9,504 nt of DNA from HXMU1420-2 sp040830545 (GTDB lineage Bacteria; Pseudomonadota; Alphaproteobacteria; Rhodobacterales; Rhodobacteraceae). Numbering within the stretch: the first letter of the stretch is position 1; each line of letters starts with the position of its first letter. The stretch lies in the NCBI GenBank assembly GCA_040830545.1, contig JBFOMB010000114.1, positions 1 through 9,504 on the forward strand. The letters run 5' to 3'. The notes beneath the pieces were generated by a model. It searched no databases. It worked only from the letters and a program-made list of their open reading frames with translations, and was not told where the DNA came from. Positions 1-7,247 of the stretch are shown here, piece after piece. The translations under genes and the position numbers were made by a program.

Positions 1-29
1 TGCGAAAGATGATTGCGGCAAAGAGGAGT

Positions 30-106
<77 letters not shown>

Positions 107-108
107 GT

Positions 109-134
109 AACGCGCGGTATACGCGCCGCGCGTT
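109..134. repeat. GC-rich inverted repeat between sufS and tRNA-Arg
   Basis: A perfect 9-bp inverted repeat, AACGCGCGG (109-117) and CCGCGCGTT (126-134), surrounds an 8-nt loop. An alternative 5-bp pairing inside it (GCGCG/CGCGC, 112-126) is also possible. On the minus strand it sits after the sufS stop and ends 2 nt before the tRNA 5' end. No T-run follows, so it is not a canonical intrinsic terminator. It may slow transcription or mark an RNA processing point. It overlaps the putative tRNA -10 box, so either role could be incidental. Confidence 0.5.
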
Positions 135-144
135 GATGCTGCAA
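116..144 (-). promoter_or_regulatory. possible tRNA-Arg promoter
   Basis: On the minus strand TTGCAG (139-144) is followed after 17 nt by TATACC (116-121). The sequence between this and the tRNA is GC-rich (GCGCG), like the discriminator of stringently controlled stable-RNA promoters. Initiation would fall within a few nucleotides of the mature tRNA 5' end. The -35 match is only partial (TTG plus weak positions), so this is a suggestion from spacing and position, not a firm call. Confidence 0.3.
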
Positions 145-157
145 TGGCAAAACTGTC

Positions 158-1378
158 CTAGCCAAACAGATCGTGGGCCAGTTCCAGCGCGTCGATCAGG
201 CGGTCCACCTCGGCCTCGGTGTTATAAAGGCCAAAGGACGCGCGGCAGGTGGCGGTTAGGCCCAAGTGATCCATCAACGGACCGGCGCAGTGATGCCCGG
301 CGCGCACCGCCACACCCTTCTTGTCCAGAATGGTAGAGATGTCGTGCGGGTGTCCCGCGCCGTCGATGGTAAACGAAAAAATCGCCGCCTTGTCGGCCGT
401 CCGCCCCTGCACCTGTAGCCAGTTCAGCCCGTCGAGCTTTGACCGACAATAATCGCGCAACCGATCTTCGTGAGAGGCGATGTCCGCCATGCCCAGACCC
501 ATCATATATTCCAGCGCCACACCAAACCCGATGGTCTGTACGATGCCAGGCGTTCCAGCTTCGAACTTCATCGGGGGGTCATTGTAGATCACGGTGTCCT
601 TGGACACTTCTTTGATCATGTCACCGCCACCGATGAACGGCTGCATCTCGTCCATCCGCTCTTTGCGGATGTAGATCGCGCCGGAACCAGACGGACCATA
701 GAGTTTGTGCCCCGTGATCGCGTAGAAATCGCAGCCAATGTCCTGCACATCTACAGGCATGTGCACCGCCGCCTGAGAACCGTCGACCAGCACGGGAACG
801 CCCATTTCATGGGCCGCGTCACAGATGGTTTTCACATCAACTTTGGTGCCCAATACGTTGGAAACCTGTGTGATTGCCACCAGTTTTGTGCGCGGACCGA
901 TCGCGTCGATCACTTTTTGCGGGTCCAGCGCGCCCACAGCATCCACGTCGACCCATTTTAGCACCACGCCTTGCCGTTCGCGCAGAAAATGCCAGGGCAC
1001 GATATTGGCGTGATGTTCCATCACGCTCAGCACGATCTCATCGCCCGCCTCCAGTCGCGGCATGGCCCAGCCATAGGCAACCGTATTGATCCCTTCGGTC
1101 GTGCCGGAATTCAGGACGATCTCATCCTCGCTACCGGCATTCAGGAAGCGGGCGATGATGCCGCGAACGCCCTCATACTTCTCGGTCGCAAGATTAGAAA
1201 GATAGTGCAAGCCCCTGTGAACATTTGCATATTCTTCGCTGTAAGCGCGCGTTACGGCGTCAATCACCACCTGCGGTTTCTGGGCCGAGGCACCATTGTC
1301 CAGATAGGTCAGCGGCTGACCGTTCACCTCGCGCGACAGGATCGGGAAATCGGCCCGGACAGCTTCTACATCATACAT
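158..1378 (-). CDS. sufS: cysteine desulfurase SufS
   Basis: SufS is a PLP-dependent group II cysteine desulfurase. It removes sulfur from L-cysteine to give alanine and an enzyme persulfide, the sulfur source for cytosolic Fe-S assembly on SufBCD. From the chosen ATG the protein has 406 residues, the length of E. coli SufS. Visible landmarks are the PLP lysine K225 in GHKLYGPSG, the persulfide cysteine C364 in RAGHHCAGP (the short group II loop), H123 in the EHHANIVPW segment, and D200/Q202 around the cofactor. An upstream in-frame ATG at 1408 would add 10 atypical residues. The ATG at 1378 fits the family N-terminus (ADFPIL at 9-14) and has GGAG 9 nt upstream. The start overlaps the preceding membrane-protein gene by 8 nt, so translation is probably coupled. 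No SufE or SufU partner gene is adjacent. Confidence 0.95.
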   Translation of the reverse strand: MYDVEAVRADFPILSREVNGQPLTYLDNGASAQKPQVVIDAVTRAYSEEYANVHRGLHYLSNLATEKYEGVRGIIARFLNAGSEDEIVLNSGTTEGINTVAYGWAMPRLEAGDEIVLSVMEHHANIVPWHFLRERQGVVLKWVDVDAVGALDPQKVIDAIGPRTKLVAITQVSNVLGTKVDVKTICDAAHEMGVPVLVDGSQAAVHMPVDVQDIGCDFYAITGHKLYGPSGSGAIYIRKERMDEMQPFIGGGDMIKEVSKDTVIYNDPPMKFEAGTPGIVQTIGFGVALEYMMGLGMADIASHEDRLRDYCRSKLDGLNWLQVQGRTADKAAIFSFTIDGAGHPHDISTILDKKGVAVRAGHHCAGPLMDHLGLTATCRASFGLYNTEAEVDRLIDALELAHDLFG

Positions 1379-1961
1379 TGCCCAATGCTCCGATAAAGGG
1401 CGCGGCAACCAGTGACAGCAGCACGGAAACTCCCATGGCCGTCACCAAACCCGCCCCGATCAGGACGCCAGCAGCCTTGCCCAAAGACCCCAGCCGATGC
1501 CCTTCGTTGATGAAATGCAGACTGATCCAAAAGCCGATCACAAAGATCGCCATAGAGGCCAGCAGGGAAAGCGCTGATGATACCATCAGCAGCACGGTTG
1601 TCGCGAATTGTGCAATGACACGCAGAAACTGCATCCAGCAAACCAAAACCAGCACGTCGTCAATCGAGCCACTTCCGCCCATCCACTGCCCGACCTTGAA
1701 CACAGCCCAAACCAGCGCGAAGAGGCCACAGCCCGCAATCACAGCATAGGCAAAGGGCGAGGGCAGGAACACGGTCTGACCCTGCAAAGGCGGATTGATC
1801 ACGATGGCAAAGCCATAGGCAACAGCATTCAGGATCGCCATCAGAGCGAGGCTCATCCACAGAAAAGCGCGTGGAATGCGCATCGACAGCAACTGTCCAG
1901 CCGCGACGGCCGGTGTTGTCAGCGTGGCAATCGCCAGATCCCGCATCATGTTCGCGTTCAT
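1371..1961 (-). CDS. YIP1-family membrane protein (second of a pair)
   Basis: This is a 196-residue integral membrane protein that I recognise as YIP1-like, a fold annotated in many bacteria without a firm function. Hydrophobic segments lie at about 32-57, 69-92, 104-127, 129-150 and 162-190, so about five membrane spans. A polar loop at 94-103 (GGSGSIDD) precedes the third span, a pattern common in bacterial YIP1 proteins. I see no signal peptide and no catalytic motif. The ATG at 1961 has AGGGAG 7 nt upstream and overlaps the previous stop as ATGA; a longer in-frame extension to 2147 reads as non-protein sequence. Its stop lies inside sufS (8-nt overlap). A position locked between sufD and sufS suggests a link to Fe-S assembly or its membrane context, but that is inference. 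Confidence 0.8.
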   Translation of the reverse strand: MNANMMRDLAIATLTTPAVAAGQLLSMRIPRAFLWMSLALMAILNAVAYGFAIVINPPLQGQTVFLPSPFAYAVIAGCGLFALVWAVFKVGQWMGGSGSIDDVLVLVCWMQFLRVIAQFATTVLLMVSSALSLLASMAIFVIGFWISLHFINEGHRLGSLGKAAGVLIGAGLVTAMGVSVLLSLVAAPFIGALGNV

Positions 1962-2443
1962 TTCCGCGCTCCCTCTGACCGCCGCAAGCAACTGAGCCAG
2001 AACCACAAAAACACCACGGCCCACAACGCGCCGACCCCGGTCAGAACCGGGCCTTCGCCAATGATACCGCCCACCAGCCCATGTAGCAGTAACAGTGGGG
2101 TGGATGCCAGCAGGGACCAGAACAGCGCCAGCCGTGCGCCGTACCACGTGCCCCGCCCGCCAACCGCCCGCGCCACCAGATGCGACAACGCGGCCAGCAT
2201 GTAAAAGATCAGCGGCAGGATGAAAACCGAGCCCAACAGCGCGCCGCCCATCAACGCATCCCGCTCCAACCCTTCGATGTGAGCGCGGCGGGACAGCGCT
2301 GGCAGTTGAGCAACAAAGGCCAGCACACAGAACGCCATCAGGAAGATCAGCGCGCGATCTTCACGCTGACCCGCCTGCAGCAAACGCTCCATCACGCGGC
2401 CCGGACCACGATATGTGGCCCCAATGTCAGTCGTGACGGGCAT
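1958..2443 (-). CDS. small polytopic membrane protein, probably YIP1-like (first of a pair)
   Basis: This 161-residue protein has four clear hydrophobic segments, at about 31-49, 65-92, 103-127 and 132-152. A cytosolic-looking amphipathic N-terminus (PGRVMERLLQAGQRED) precedes the first span, and a basic C-terminus ends in RRSEGARK. It resembles the proteins annotated as YIP1-like beside suf genes in Rhodobacteraceae. The similarity is weaker than for its downstream partner, so the family call is tentative. The ATG at 2443 shares one base with the sufD stop (TGATG). An alternative start at 2464 would overlap sufD further and add seven residues. The ribosome binding site is poor, consistent with re-initiation after SufD. 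Its own stop overlaps the next start (ATGA). The two proteins may form a complex; nothing in the sequence shows a biochemical role. Confidence 0.75.
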   Translation of the reverse strand: MPVTTDIGATYRGPGRVMERLLQAGQREDRALIFLMAFCVLAFVAQLPALSRRAHIEGLERDALMGGALLGSVFILPLIFYMLAALSHLVARAVGGRGTWYGARLALFWSLLASTPLLLLHGLVGGIIGEGPVLTGVGALWAVVFLWFWLSCLRRSEGARK

Positions 2444-3723
2444 CAGCGCCGCCGTTGCAACCACGCGGACAGACGAGTGACGATGTCCTCGGCCAACGCC
2501 TCGTCTTCGATTTCCTCCACCGCTTCGGCCAGAAAGGCCAGCGTCAGTAGGTCGGTTGCTTCGGCATGGGGTACACCGCGCGAACGCAGATAGAACAGCG
2601 CTTCATCGTCGATCGCGCCTGAGGTTGAGCCATGGGAACACGCCACATCATCGGCGTAGATCTCCAGCTCGGGCTTGGCCAGGAACTGGCTGTCCTCGTC
2701 CAGCAGCAACGACTGGCTGATCTGGTATCCGTCGGTTTTCTGCGCGCCTTCCTTCACCAGGATTTTGCCCTGGAAAACTCCGGTTGCACCGTTGCGCAGC
2801 ACCTTCTTGAACACCTGACGGCTTTCACAATTGACCGCGTCATGGGTGATGAACACCGTGTCGTCATGATGGAATTCGCCATCCCCGACACAGGCCCCGG
2901 CCACATGTGCCACGGCATCGTCTCCGGTCAGCTCCACGATCTGTTCGTTGCGCGTCAGCACGCCGTTCACGGTGAGCGAAAAAGATTTGTAGACGGACTC
3001 TCGACCCAGCCGCGTGAACATATGCGTTGCCGCACGGCGTTCATGATCGCGGCCTTGAGTGCGCACATGATGCAGCGCACCGCCATCGGCGATCTCGATC
3101 TCCATACATTTGTTGAACCGCGCAGCCGCCGGACCGGTTTCCAGGATCGTCGCATCCGCGCCGGAATCGACCTTCACCACGTGGTGCAGAATCGCGTCCG
3201 AGGTTTCGTCACCATGGACATAGAGGAAACAGATCGGACGTGACGGACGCCCATGTACATGGATCAGCAGGCCGTCTGTCGCAAACGCAGTGTTCAGCGC
3301 AGCCAAAGGGCGGTCCACGGGGTCTTGACCGCGTTCTTCCAAAACGCCGTACACTTCACGCGCCCAGTGAATGTCAGTATTCGCAACATCCGCCAACCGG
3401 TCGATGGTCACACCTTCCATGGTCAGATCATCTGACGCCTCGGCATCGAAAACACCATCCACGAACACGACGTTCAACCGGTCGATGTGGTTGAACATCG
3501 GACCTTCGTCATGGGTGAACAACGCCGCACGAGGGGCGTCTGGCGCCGTCAGCGTGTCCGGGCGTGTGTATTTCCAATACTCGTCCCGCCGACCGGGCAC
3601 GCCCATGGCGCGCAGCCGGGCCAATGCCTCGGTCCGCGCCTTTTCGGACCAGCCACCGGTCGGGAGGTTCAACCCCTCGATCCGTGCTTCGGTCGGGTCT
3701 GGTCTGGCTTCTGCCACCGCCAT
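2443..3723 (-). CDS. sufD: Fe-S cluster scaffold subunit SufD
   Basis: SufD pairs with SufB and the SufC ATPase in the SufBC2D complex that builds Fe-S clusters and is tied to iron entry. From the ATG at 3723 it has 426 residues, within the family range. An N-terminal helical part (about 1-60, with the RRDEYWKYT segment typical of SufD) leads into a long beta-helix core (about 80-360). The C-terminal helical part holds the SufC contact and the ADDVACSHGSTSGAIDDEALFYLRSRG block, quoted here in parts: ADDVACSHGS then TSGAIDDEALF. H364 in that block matches the conserved histidine (H360 in E. coli) of the SufB-SufD interface. A GTG at 3726 would add one residue, but the ATG has GAGG 7 nt upstream. 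The start shares one base with the sufC stop, and the stop shares one base with the next gene. Confidence 0.95.
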   Translation of the reverse strand: MAVAEARPDPTEARIEGLNLPTGGWSEKARTEALARLRAMGVPGRRDEYWKYTRPDTLTAPDAPRAALFTHDEGPMFNHIDRLNVVFVDGVFDAEASDDLTMEGVTIDRLADVANTDIHWAREVYGVLEERGQDPVDRPLAALNTAFATDGLLIHVHGRPSRPICFLYVHGDETSDAILHHVVKVDSGADATILETGPAAARFNKCMEIEIADGGALHHVRTQGRDHERRAATHMFTRLGRESVYKSFSLTVNGVLTRNEQIVELTGDDAVAHVAGACVGDGEFHHDDTVFITHDAVNCESRQVFKKVLRNGATGVFQGKILVKEGAQKTDGYQISQSLLLDEDSQFLAKPELEIYADDVACSHGSTSGAIDDEALFYLRSRGVPHAEATDLLTLAFLAEAVEEIEDEALAEDIVTRLSAWLQRRR

Positions 3724-4478
3724 CACGCCACCTCTGCCAGAATGTCGGCATAGCCGTTGTTTTCAACTTCAAGCGCCAGTTCAGGACCGCCGGATTTCAC
3801 GATGCGTCCGTCCGCCATGATGTGAACGACGTCAGGTTTGATGTGGTCCAGCAAACGCTGATAGTGCGTGATGACAAGGAACCCACGCCCTTCGGACCGC
3901 AGCGCATTCACGCCTTCGGCCACCAGTTTCATCGCGTCGACGTCCAGCCCGGAATCCGTTTCGTCCAAGATGCACATCTTGGGTTCCAGCATCGCCATCT
4001 GCAGGATTTCGTTGCGCTTCTTTTCCCCACCGGAGAAGCCGACATTGACCGGACGCTTCAGCATATCTGCGTCAATCTTCAGCTCTTTCGCCCGCGCGCG
4101 CACGGCTTTGAGGAAATCCGCTGCCGACATCTCATCCTCGCCCCGTGCCTTGCGCTGCGCATTCACAGCCGTCCGCAGGAAGGTCATGTTGCCAACACCC
4201 GGAATTTCAACCGGATACTGGAACGCCAGGAACAGACCGGCTGCCGCACGCTCTTCTGGTTCCAGCTCCAGCAGATCCTCGCCTTCCAACGAGGCGGCCC
4301 CGTCGGTCACTTCGTACCCATCGCGGCCCGAAAGCACATAGCTGAGCGTCGATTTGCCCGAACCGTTCGGCCCCATGATCGCATGCACCTTGCCAGCCTC
4401 AACCGACAGGTCCACACCTTTGAGGATCTGTTTGTCCTCTTCTTCCAACTTCACGTGCAGGTTCTTGATCTCAAGCAT
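3723..4478 (-). CDS. sufC: Fe-S assembly ATPase SufC
   Basis: SufC is the soluble ABC-type ATPase that dimerises on SufB and SufD and drives the conformational change needed for cluster assembly; it is not a transporter. The 251-residue protein shows every ABC element: Walker A GPNGSGKS (36-43, K42), Q-loop Q87, signature FSGGEKKRNE (148-157, the SufC form), Walker B MCILDE with catalytic E173, D-loop SGLD, and H-loop H205 in ITHYQRLL. Length and motif spacing match the family, and nothing looks damaged. The ATG at 4478 is preceded by GAAAGG about 8 nt upstream. The next gene sufD begins in its stop codon. Upstream lies a 150-nt gap to the methyltransferase gene, so sufC is separated from sufB by a foreign-looking gene. 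Confidence 0.97.
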   Translation of the reverse strand: MLEIKNLHVKLEEEDKQILKGVDLSVEAGKVHAIMGPNGSGKSTLSYVLSGRDGYEVTDGAASLEGEDLLELEPEERAAAGLFLAFQYPVEIPGVGNMTFLRTAVNAQRKARGEDEMSAADFLKAVRARAKELKIDADMLKRPVNVGFSGGEKKRNEILQMAMLEPKMCILDETDSGLDVDAMKLVAEGVNALRSEGRGFLVITHYQRLLDHIKPDVVHIMADGRIVKSGGPELALEVENNGYADILAEVA

Positions 4479-4628
4479 TACGGGACCCTTTCTTGTAGGT
4501 GTCGTTCACATCCACTGACGCGGTCCGCGCTGGTGGAAAATTGGTTGGTTGGGCAGTTTGAATTTGGGAGATTCCCAAACAAACAGCGAATTGTTCTGAC
4601 CACTGGCTGGACGCGCCGACAGGAGCTC
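4479..4628 (-). other. intergenic region fkbM-sufC with a stem-loop
   Basis: These 150 nt separate the methyltransferase stop from sufC. The main structure is an imperfect inverted repeat at 4556-4584: GTTTG, a 2-nt bulge, TTTGGGA, a 3-nt loop (GAT), then TCCCAAACAAAC. A second short dyad, CGCGG-T-CCGCG, lies at 4519-4529, and a TTGG triplet repeat at 4541-4552. No T-run follows the stem on the minus strand, so it is not a canonical terminator. I found no convincing promoter for sufC. The stem could be an RNA-processing or stability element that tunes sufC output separately from sufB. Confidence 0.5.
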
Positions 4629-5552
4629 TCATTCCGCAGCCTCCGCAATGTACCGCGGCAGCGCATTCACATATCGACGGGTAACGCCCGAAGGCGCCAA
4701 GTCACGACGCACCAGTTCATCCAGGCACATGCAGGCCACATCATGGCTTTGAAACACGCAGCCCGCAGCGATCGCCAACTGTCTGACCTGTTCATCGCTC
4801 CACTCGGATATGCCTTCGGGGTTTCGAATATAGACCGCATCGCCGTCCACCATTTGCGAACCCTGCCCCCGGTGACGCAGCCAGCGCCGACGCGAATTCT
4901 TGACGGTTGTCGTCTTGGCAAACTGAATCTTGTTAAGCGCAAAGCCCTGCGATCTGAGCTCCAAGTCTACCTCGGCCCACAACGGTTCGTCCTCGTAGAT
5001 ACGGTAAAACCGAACCTCGCTTACAACCGCGACACATTCGGCCAGCTTCTTGCGACCGTGCCGGAAGACGTCCAGCTCTCCGCCCTGAATGTCGATTTTC
5101 AACACATCCGGCGCAGGCAGGTCGTCCAGATCATCCAAGGCGACCAGGTCCATCTGAACAGTTTCGATGGCGCCGGTCTCTGGCTCGGCCCATAGCGGGC
5201 GTCCCAGGTAACGGGCCGATGGACCGCTGACAGGATAACCAGAACTCAGCGCCGACTGCGGATGCACGTGAAACTCAGACGGACCGGGCGCCCCAACGGC
5301 TGAATTGAAATAGTGCGCGCCCTCAACCGGTTCGGCTTGCAACGCAGCAAAAGCGGTTTCGTTGGGTTCGAACCCCCAAACTTCGCACCATCCCATGGCC
5401 AACAATCCAGCATAGTCTGGCGTGTTCACTGGGTTCGCGCCGACATCAACGATGCGCAGCGGCCGCGCTGGCTGCGTGTCCTCGCGCAACACATCGTGGA
5501 TGGCCCGCAACGCTTTCAACGGCATTGCGGCTGGTGGATCCCGCGGTATCAC
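4629..5552 (-). CDS. FkbM-family SAM-dependent methyltransferase
   Basis: This 307-residue protein looks like an FkbM-type methyltransferase, a family that usually O-methylates sugars or small natural-product groups. SAM motif I is VDVGAN (35-40). The acidic motif II is GFEPNE (60-65), and the FkbM signature is LKIDIQGGEL (151-160), followed by SEVRFY (178-183). The C-terminal 80 residues (DGDAVYIRNPEG, then a helical part with several cysteines) go beyond the minimal fold, and I cannot assign them. The GTG at 5552 is chosen because GAGGGG lies 6 nt upstream; the ATG at 5525 has no ribosome binding site. It lies between sufB and sufC, which are adjacent in most suf operons. A role in Fe-S assembly is not expected from the family, so the substrate is unknown and the gene may simply share the promoter. 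Confidence 0.85.
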   Translation of the reverse strand: MIPRDPPAAMPLKALRAIHDVLREDTQPARPLRIVDVGANPVNTPDYAGLLAMGWCEVWGFEPNETAFAALQAEPVEGAHYFNSAVGAPGPSEFHVHPQSALSSGYPVSGPSARYLGRPLWAEPETGAIETVQMDLVALDDLDDLPAPDVLKIDIQGGELDVFRHGRKKLAECVAVVSEVRFYRIYEDEPLWAEVDLELRSQGFALNKIQFAKTTTVKNSRRRWLRHRGQGSQMVDGDAVYIRNPEGISEWSDEQVRQLAIAAGCVFQSHDVACMCLDELVRRDLAPSGVTRRYVNALPRYIAEAAE

Positions 5553-5608
5553 GACTCGCCCCTCATTCGAGCAGCGTCAATCAGACCGGCAGTGCACTGA
5601 TTTAGCAT
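5549..5608 (-). CDS. possible small ORF bridging sufB and the fkbM gene
   Basis: The frame of sufB stays open for 42 codons after the sufB TAG and ends in a TGA that overlaps the GTG start of the methyltransferase gene (GTGA). The best internal start is the ATG at 5608, with GGGG 8 nt upstream. It gives 19 residues beginning MLNQCTAGLIDAARM. A TTG at 5656 would give 35 residues but lacks a ribosome binding site. The composition looks protein-like. It may be a short leader peptide coupling translation into the methyltransferase, a read-through tail of SufB, or a remnant of a lost gene. I do not recognise the sequence. Confidence 0.25.
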   Translation of the reverse strand: MLNQCTAGLIDAARMRGES

Positions 5609-5677
5609 CGCTTCCACCCCATAGATGGCTTCGTCCTTGCAGCCCCAAGGCCACAAGCGAACAAGACCGCGTTGGTC

Positions 5678-7216
5678 CTAGCCGACCGACCCTTCCAGCG
5701 AAATCGCGACCAGTTGTTGCGCTTCCATGGCGAATTCCATCGGCAGAGCCTGCAGAACGTCCTTGCAGAACCCATTGACCACCAGCGCAACGGCTTCTTC
5801 CTCGTCCATGCCACGGCTGCGGCAGTAGAACAGTTGGTCGTCGTCTACTTTGGACGTCGTCGCCTCGTGCTCGCAGCGGGACGAGTTGTTCTTGACCTCG
5901 ATATAGGGAACCGTATGCGCCCCGCATTTGTCACCGATCAACAGGCTGTCGCACTGGGTATAGTTGCGACTGTTCTTCGCCTTGGGATGCATGCTGACCA
6001 ACCCGCGATACGTGTTCTGCGCCTTGCCGGCGCTGATGCCCTTGGACACAATCCGCGACTTGGTGTCCTTGCCCAGATGGATCATCTTGGTGCCGGTATC
6101 GGCCTGCTGCATGTTGTTGGCGATGGCGATGGAGTAGAACTCGCCCTGGCTTTCATTGCCCCGCAGGATGCAGGACGGGTATTTCCACGTCACGGCGGAC
6201 CCGGTTTCCACTTGCGTCCACATCACCTTGGACCGGTCGCCCCGGCAATCGGCTCGTTTGGTCACGAAATTGTAGATACCGCCCTTGCCGTTTTCATCGC
6301 CCGGATACCAGTTCTGGACGGTGGAATACTTCACCTCGGCATCTTCTTCGATGACGATTTCCACAACAGCGGCATGCAGTTGCGACGTATCACGCTGAGG
6401 CGCGGTGCAGCCTTCGAGGTAGCTGACATAGGACCCCTTGTCAGCGATGATCAGGGTCCGTTCGAACTGACCCGTGTTTTCGGCGTTGATGCGGAAATAG
6501 GTGCTCAGCTCCATCGGGCAGCGCACACCCGGCGGGACATAAACAAATGACCCATCCGAGAACACGGCGGTGTTCAGCGTCGCATAGAAATTGTCGCTGA
6601 CCGGCACAACCGAGCCCAGGTATTTCTTCACCAGTTCGGGATGTTCGCGAATGGCTTCGGAAATCGAACAGAAGATGACACCAGCCTTCTTCAGTTCTTC
6701 CTGGAACGTGGTCCCTACAGAAACGCTGTCAAACACCGCATCCACGGCCACCTTGCGGCCCTCAACAGGCGCGTTTTCCGCCCCTTCTACCCCTGCCAGG
6801 ATCATCTGTTCCTTCAGCGGAATGCCCAGCTTTTCATAGGTCGCCAGCAGCTTCGGATCGACCTCGTCCAGCGACTTGGGTTTTTCGATCATGCTTTTGG
6901 GGCGGGCATAGTAGTACTGATCCTGAAAGTCGATTTCAGGATAGTCGACCATCGCCCAGTCCGGTTCGGTCATGCCCAGCCAGCGCTCATAGGCCTGCAG
7001 ACGCCATTCAGTCATCCACTCGGGCTCTTCGTTCTTTTCCGAAATCAGGCGCACGATGTCGGAGGTCAGCCCTTTCGGGGCATATTCCATCTCGATTTCG
7101 GTTTCCCATCCGTATTTGTAGGCCCCGCCAACCTCGCGGACCGCATCGACCGTTTCCTGATCAACGCCTTCTTTGACCTGCGTTTCGCTGGGCTGAACCT
7201 GGTCTACAACCGCCAT
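5678..7216 (-). CDS. sufB: Fe-S cluster scaffold protein SufB
   Basis: SufB is the scaffold on which the nascent Fe-S cluster forms in the SufBC2D complex, and it receives sulfur from the desulfurase partner. The 512 residues comprise an N-terminal helical domain (1 to about 150), a beta-helix core with the SYLEGCTAPQRDTSQLHAAV segment (263-282, C270), and a C-terminal helical SufC-binding region. C431 in LLIGDKCGAHTVPY corresponds to the essential E. coli C405. The E. coli E434 equivalent is probably in the DDDQLFYCRSRGM block (458-470). The gene looks intact, and E. coli SufB is only slightly shorter (495). The ATG at 7216 has a perfect AGGAGG 6 nt upstream. The desulfurase gene ends 31 nt before it. 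The stop is TAG, and downstream the frame stays open for 42 more codons. Confidence 0.98.
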   Translation of the reverse strand: MAVVDQVQPSETQVKEGVDQETVDAVREVGGAYKYGWETEIEMEYAPKGLTSDIVRLISEKNEEPEWMTEWRLQAYERWLGMTEPDWAMVDYPEIDFQDQYYYARPKSMIEKPKSLDEVDPKLLATYEKLGIPLKEQMILAGVEGAENAPVEGRKVAVDAVFDSVSVGTTFQEELKKAGVIFCSISEAIREHPELVKKYLGSVVPVSDNFYATLNTAVFSDGSFVYVPPGVRCPMELSTYFRINAENTGQFERTLIIADKGSYVSYLEGCTAPQRDTSQLHAAVVEIVIEEDAEVKYSTVQNWYPGDENGKGGIYNFVTKRADCRGDRSKVMWTQVETGSAVTWKYPSCILRGNESQGEFYSIAIANNMQQADTGTKMIHLGKDTKSRIVSKGISAGKAQNTYRGLVSMHPKAKNSRNYTQCDSLLIGDKCGAHTVPYIEVKNNSSRCEHEATTSKVDDDQLFYCRSRGMDEEEAVALVVNGFCKDVLQALPMEFAMEAQQLVAISLEGSVG

Positions 7217-7222
7217 GGATTA

Positions 7223-7228
7223 CCTCCT
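7223..7228 (-). promoter_or_regulatory. strong ribosome binding site of sufB
   Basis: AGGAGG on the minus strand lies 6 nt before the sufB ATG. It is the best Shine-Dalgarno match in the window, implying that sufB is translated independently and at a high level, unlike the overlap-coupled genes from sufC onward. Confidence 0.85.
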
Positions 7229-7247
7229 GAGTGTACGCTGCCCGGCA

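Noticed and set aside
1..29. Integration (att) site at the tRNA 3' end
   Set aside because: Only 29 nt are visible past the tRNA CCA, and I see no repeat of the tRNA end or integrase gene.
1962..2147. N-terminal extension of the second YIP1-like protein
   Set aside because: The added residues lie inside the preceding gene in another frame and look non-protein-like; the ATGA overlap start at 1961 has a good ribosome binding site.
4556..4584. Intrinsic terminator reading between the methyltransferase gene and sufC
   Set aside because: No run of T follows the stem on the minus strand, and termination here would cut off sufC-D-S.
3564..5195. A 543-codon open frame on the plus strand, opposite sufD, sufC and the methyltransferase gene
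   Set aside because: It is antisense to three well-supported genes, has no family-like motifs and no good ribosome binding site. Long antisense frames are expected in GC-rich DNA with biased codon use.
5672..6550. A 292-codon plus-strand frame opposite sufB (and similar ones at 6641-7441 and 8022-8828)
   Set aside because: They mirror strongly conserved genes, and the translations lack recognisable domains.
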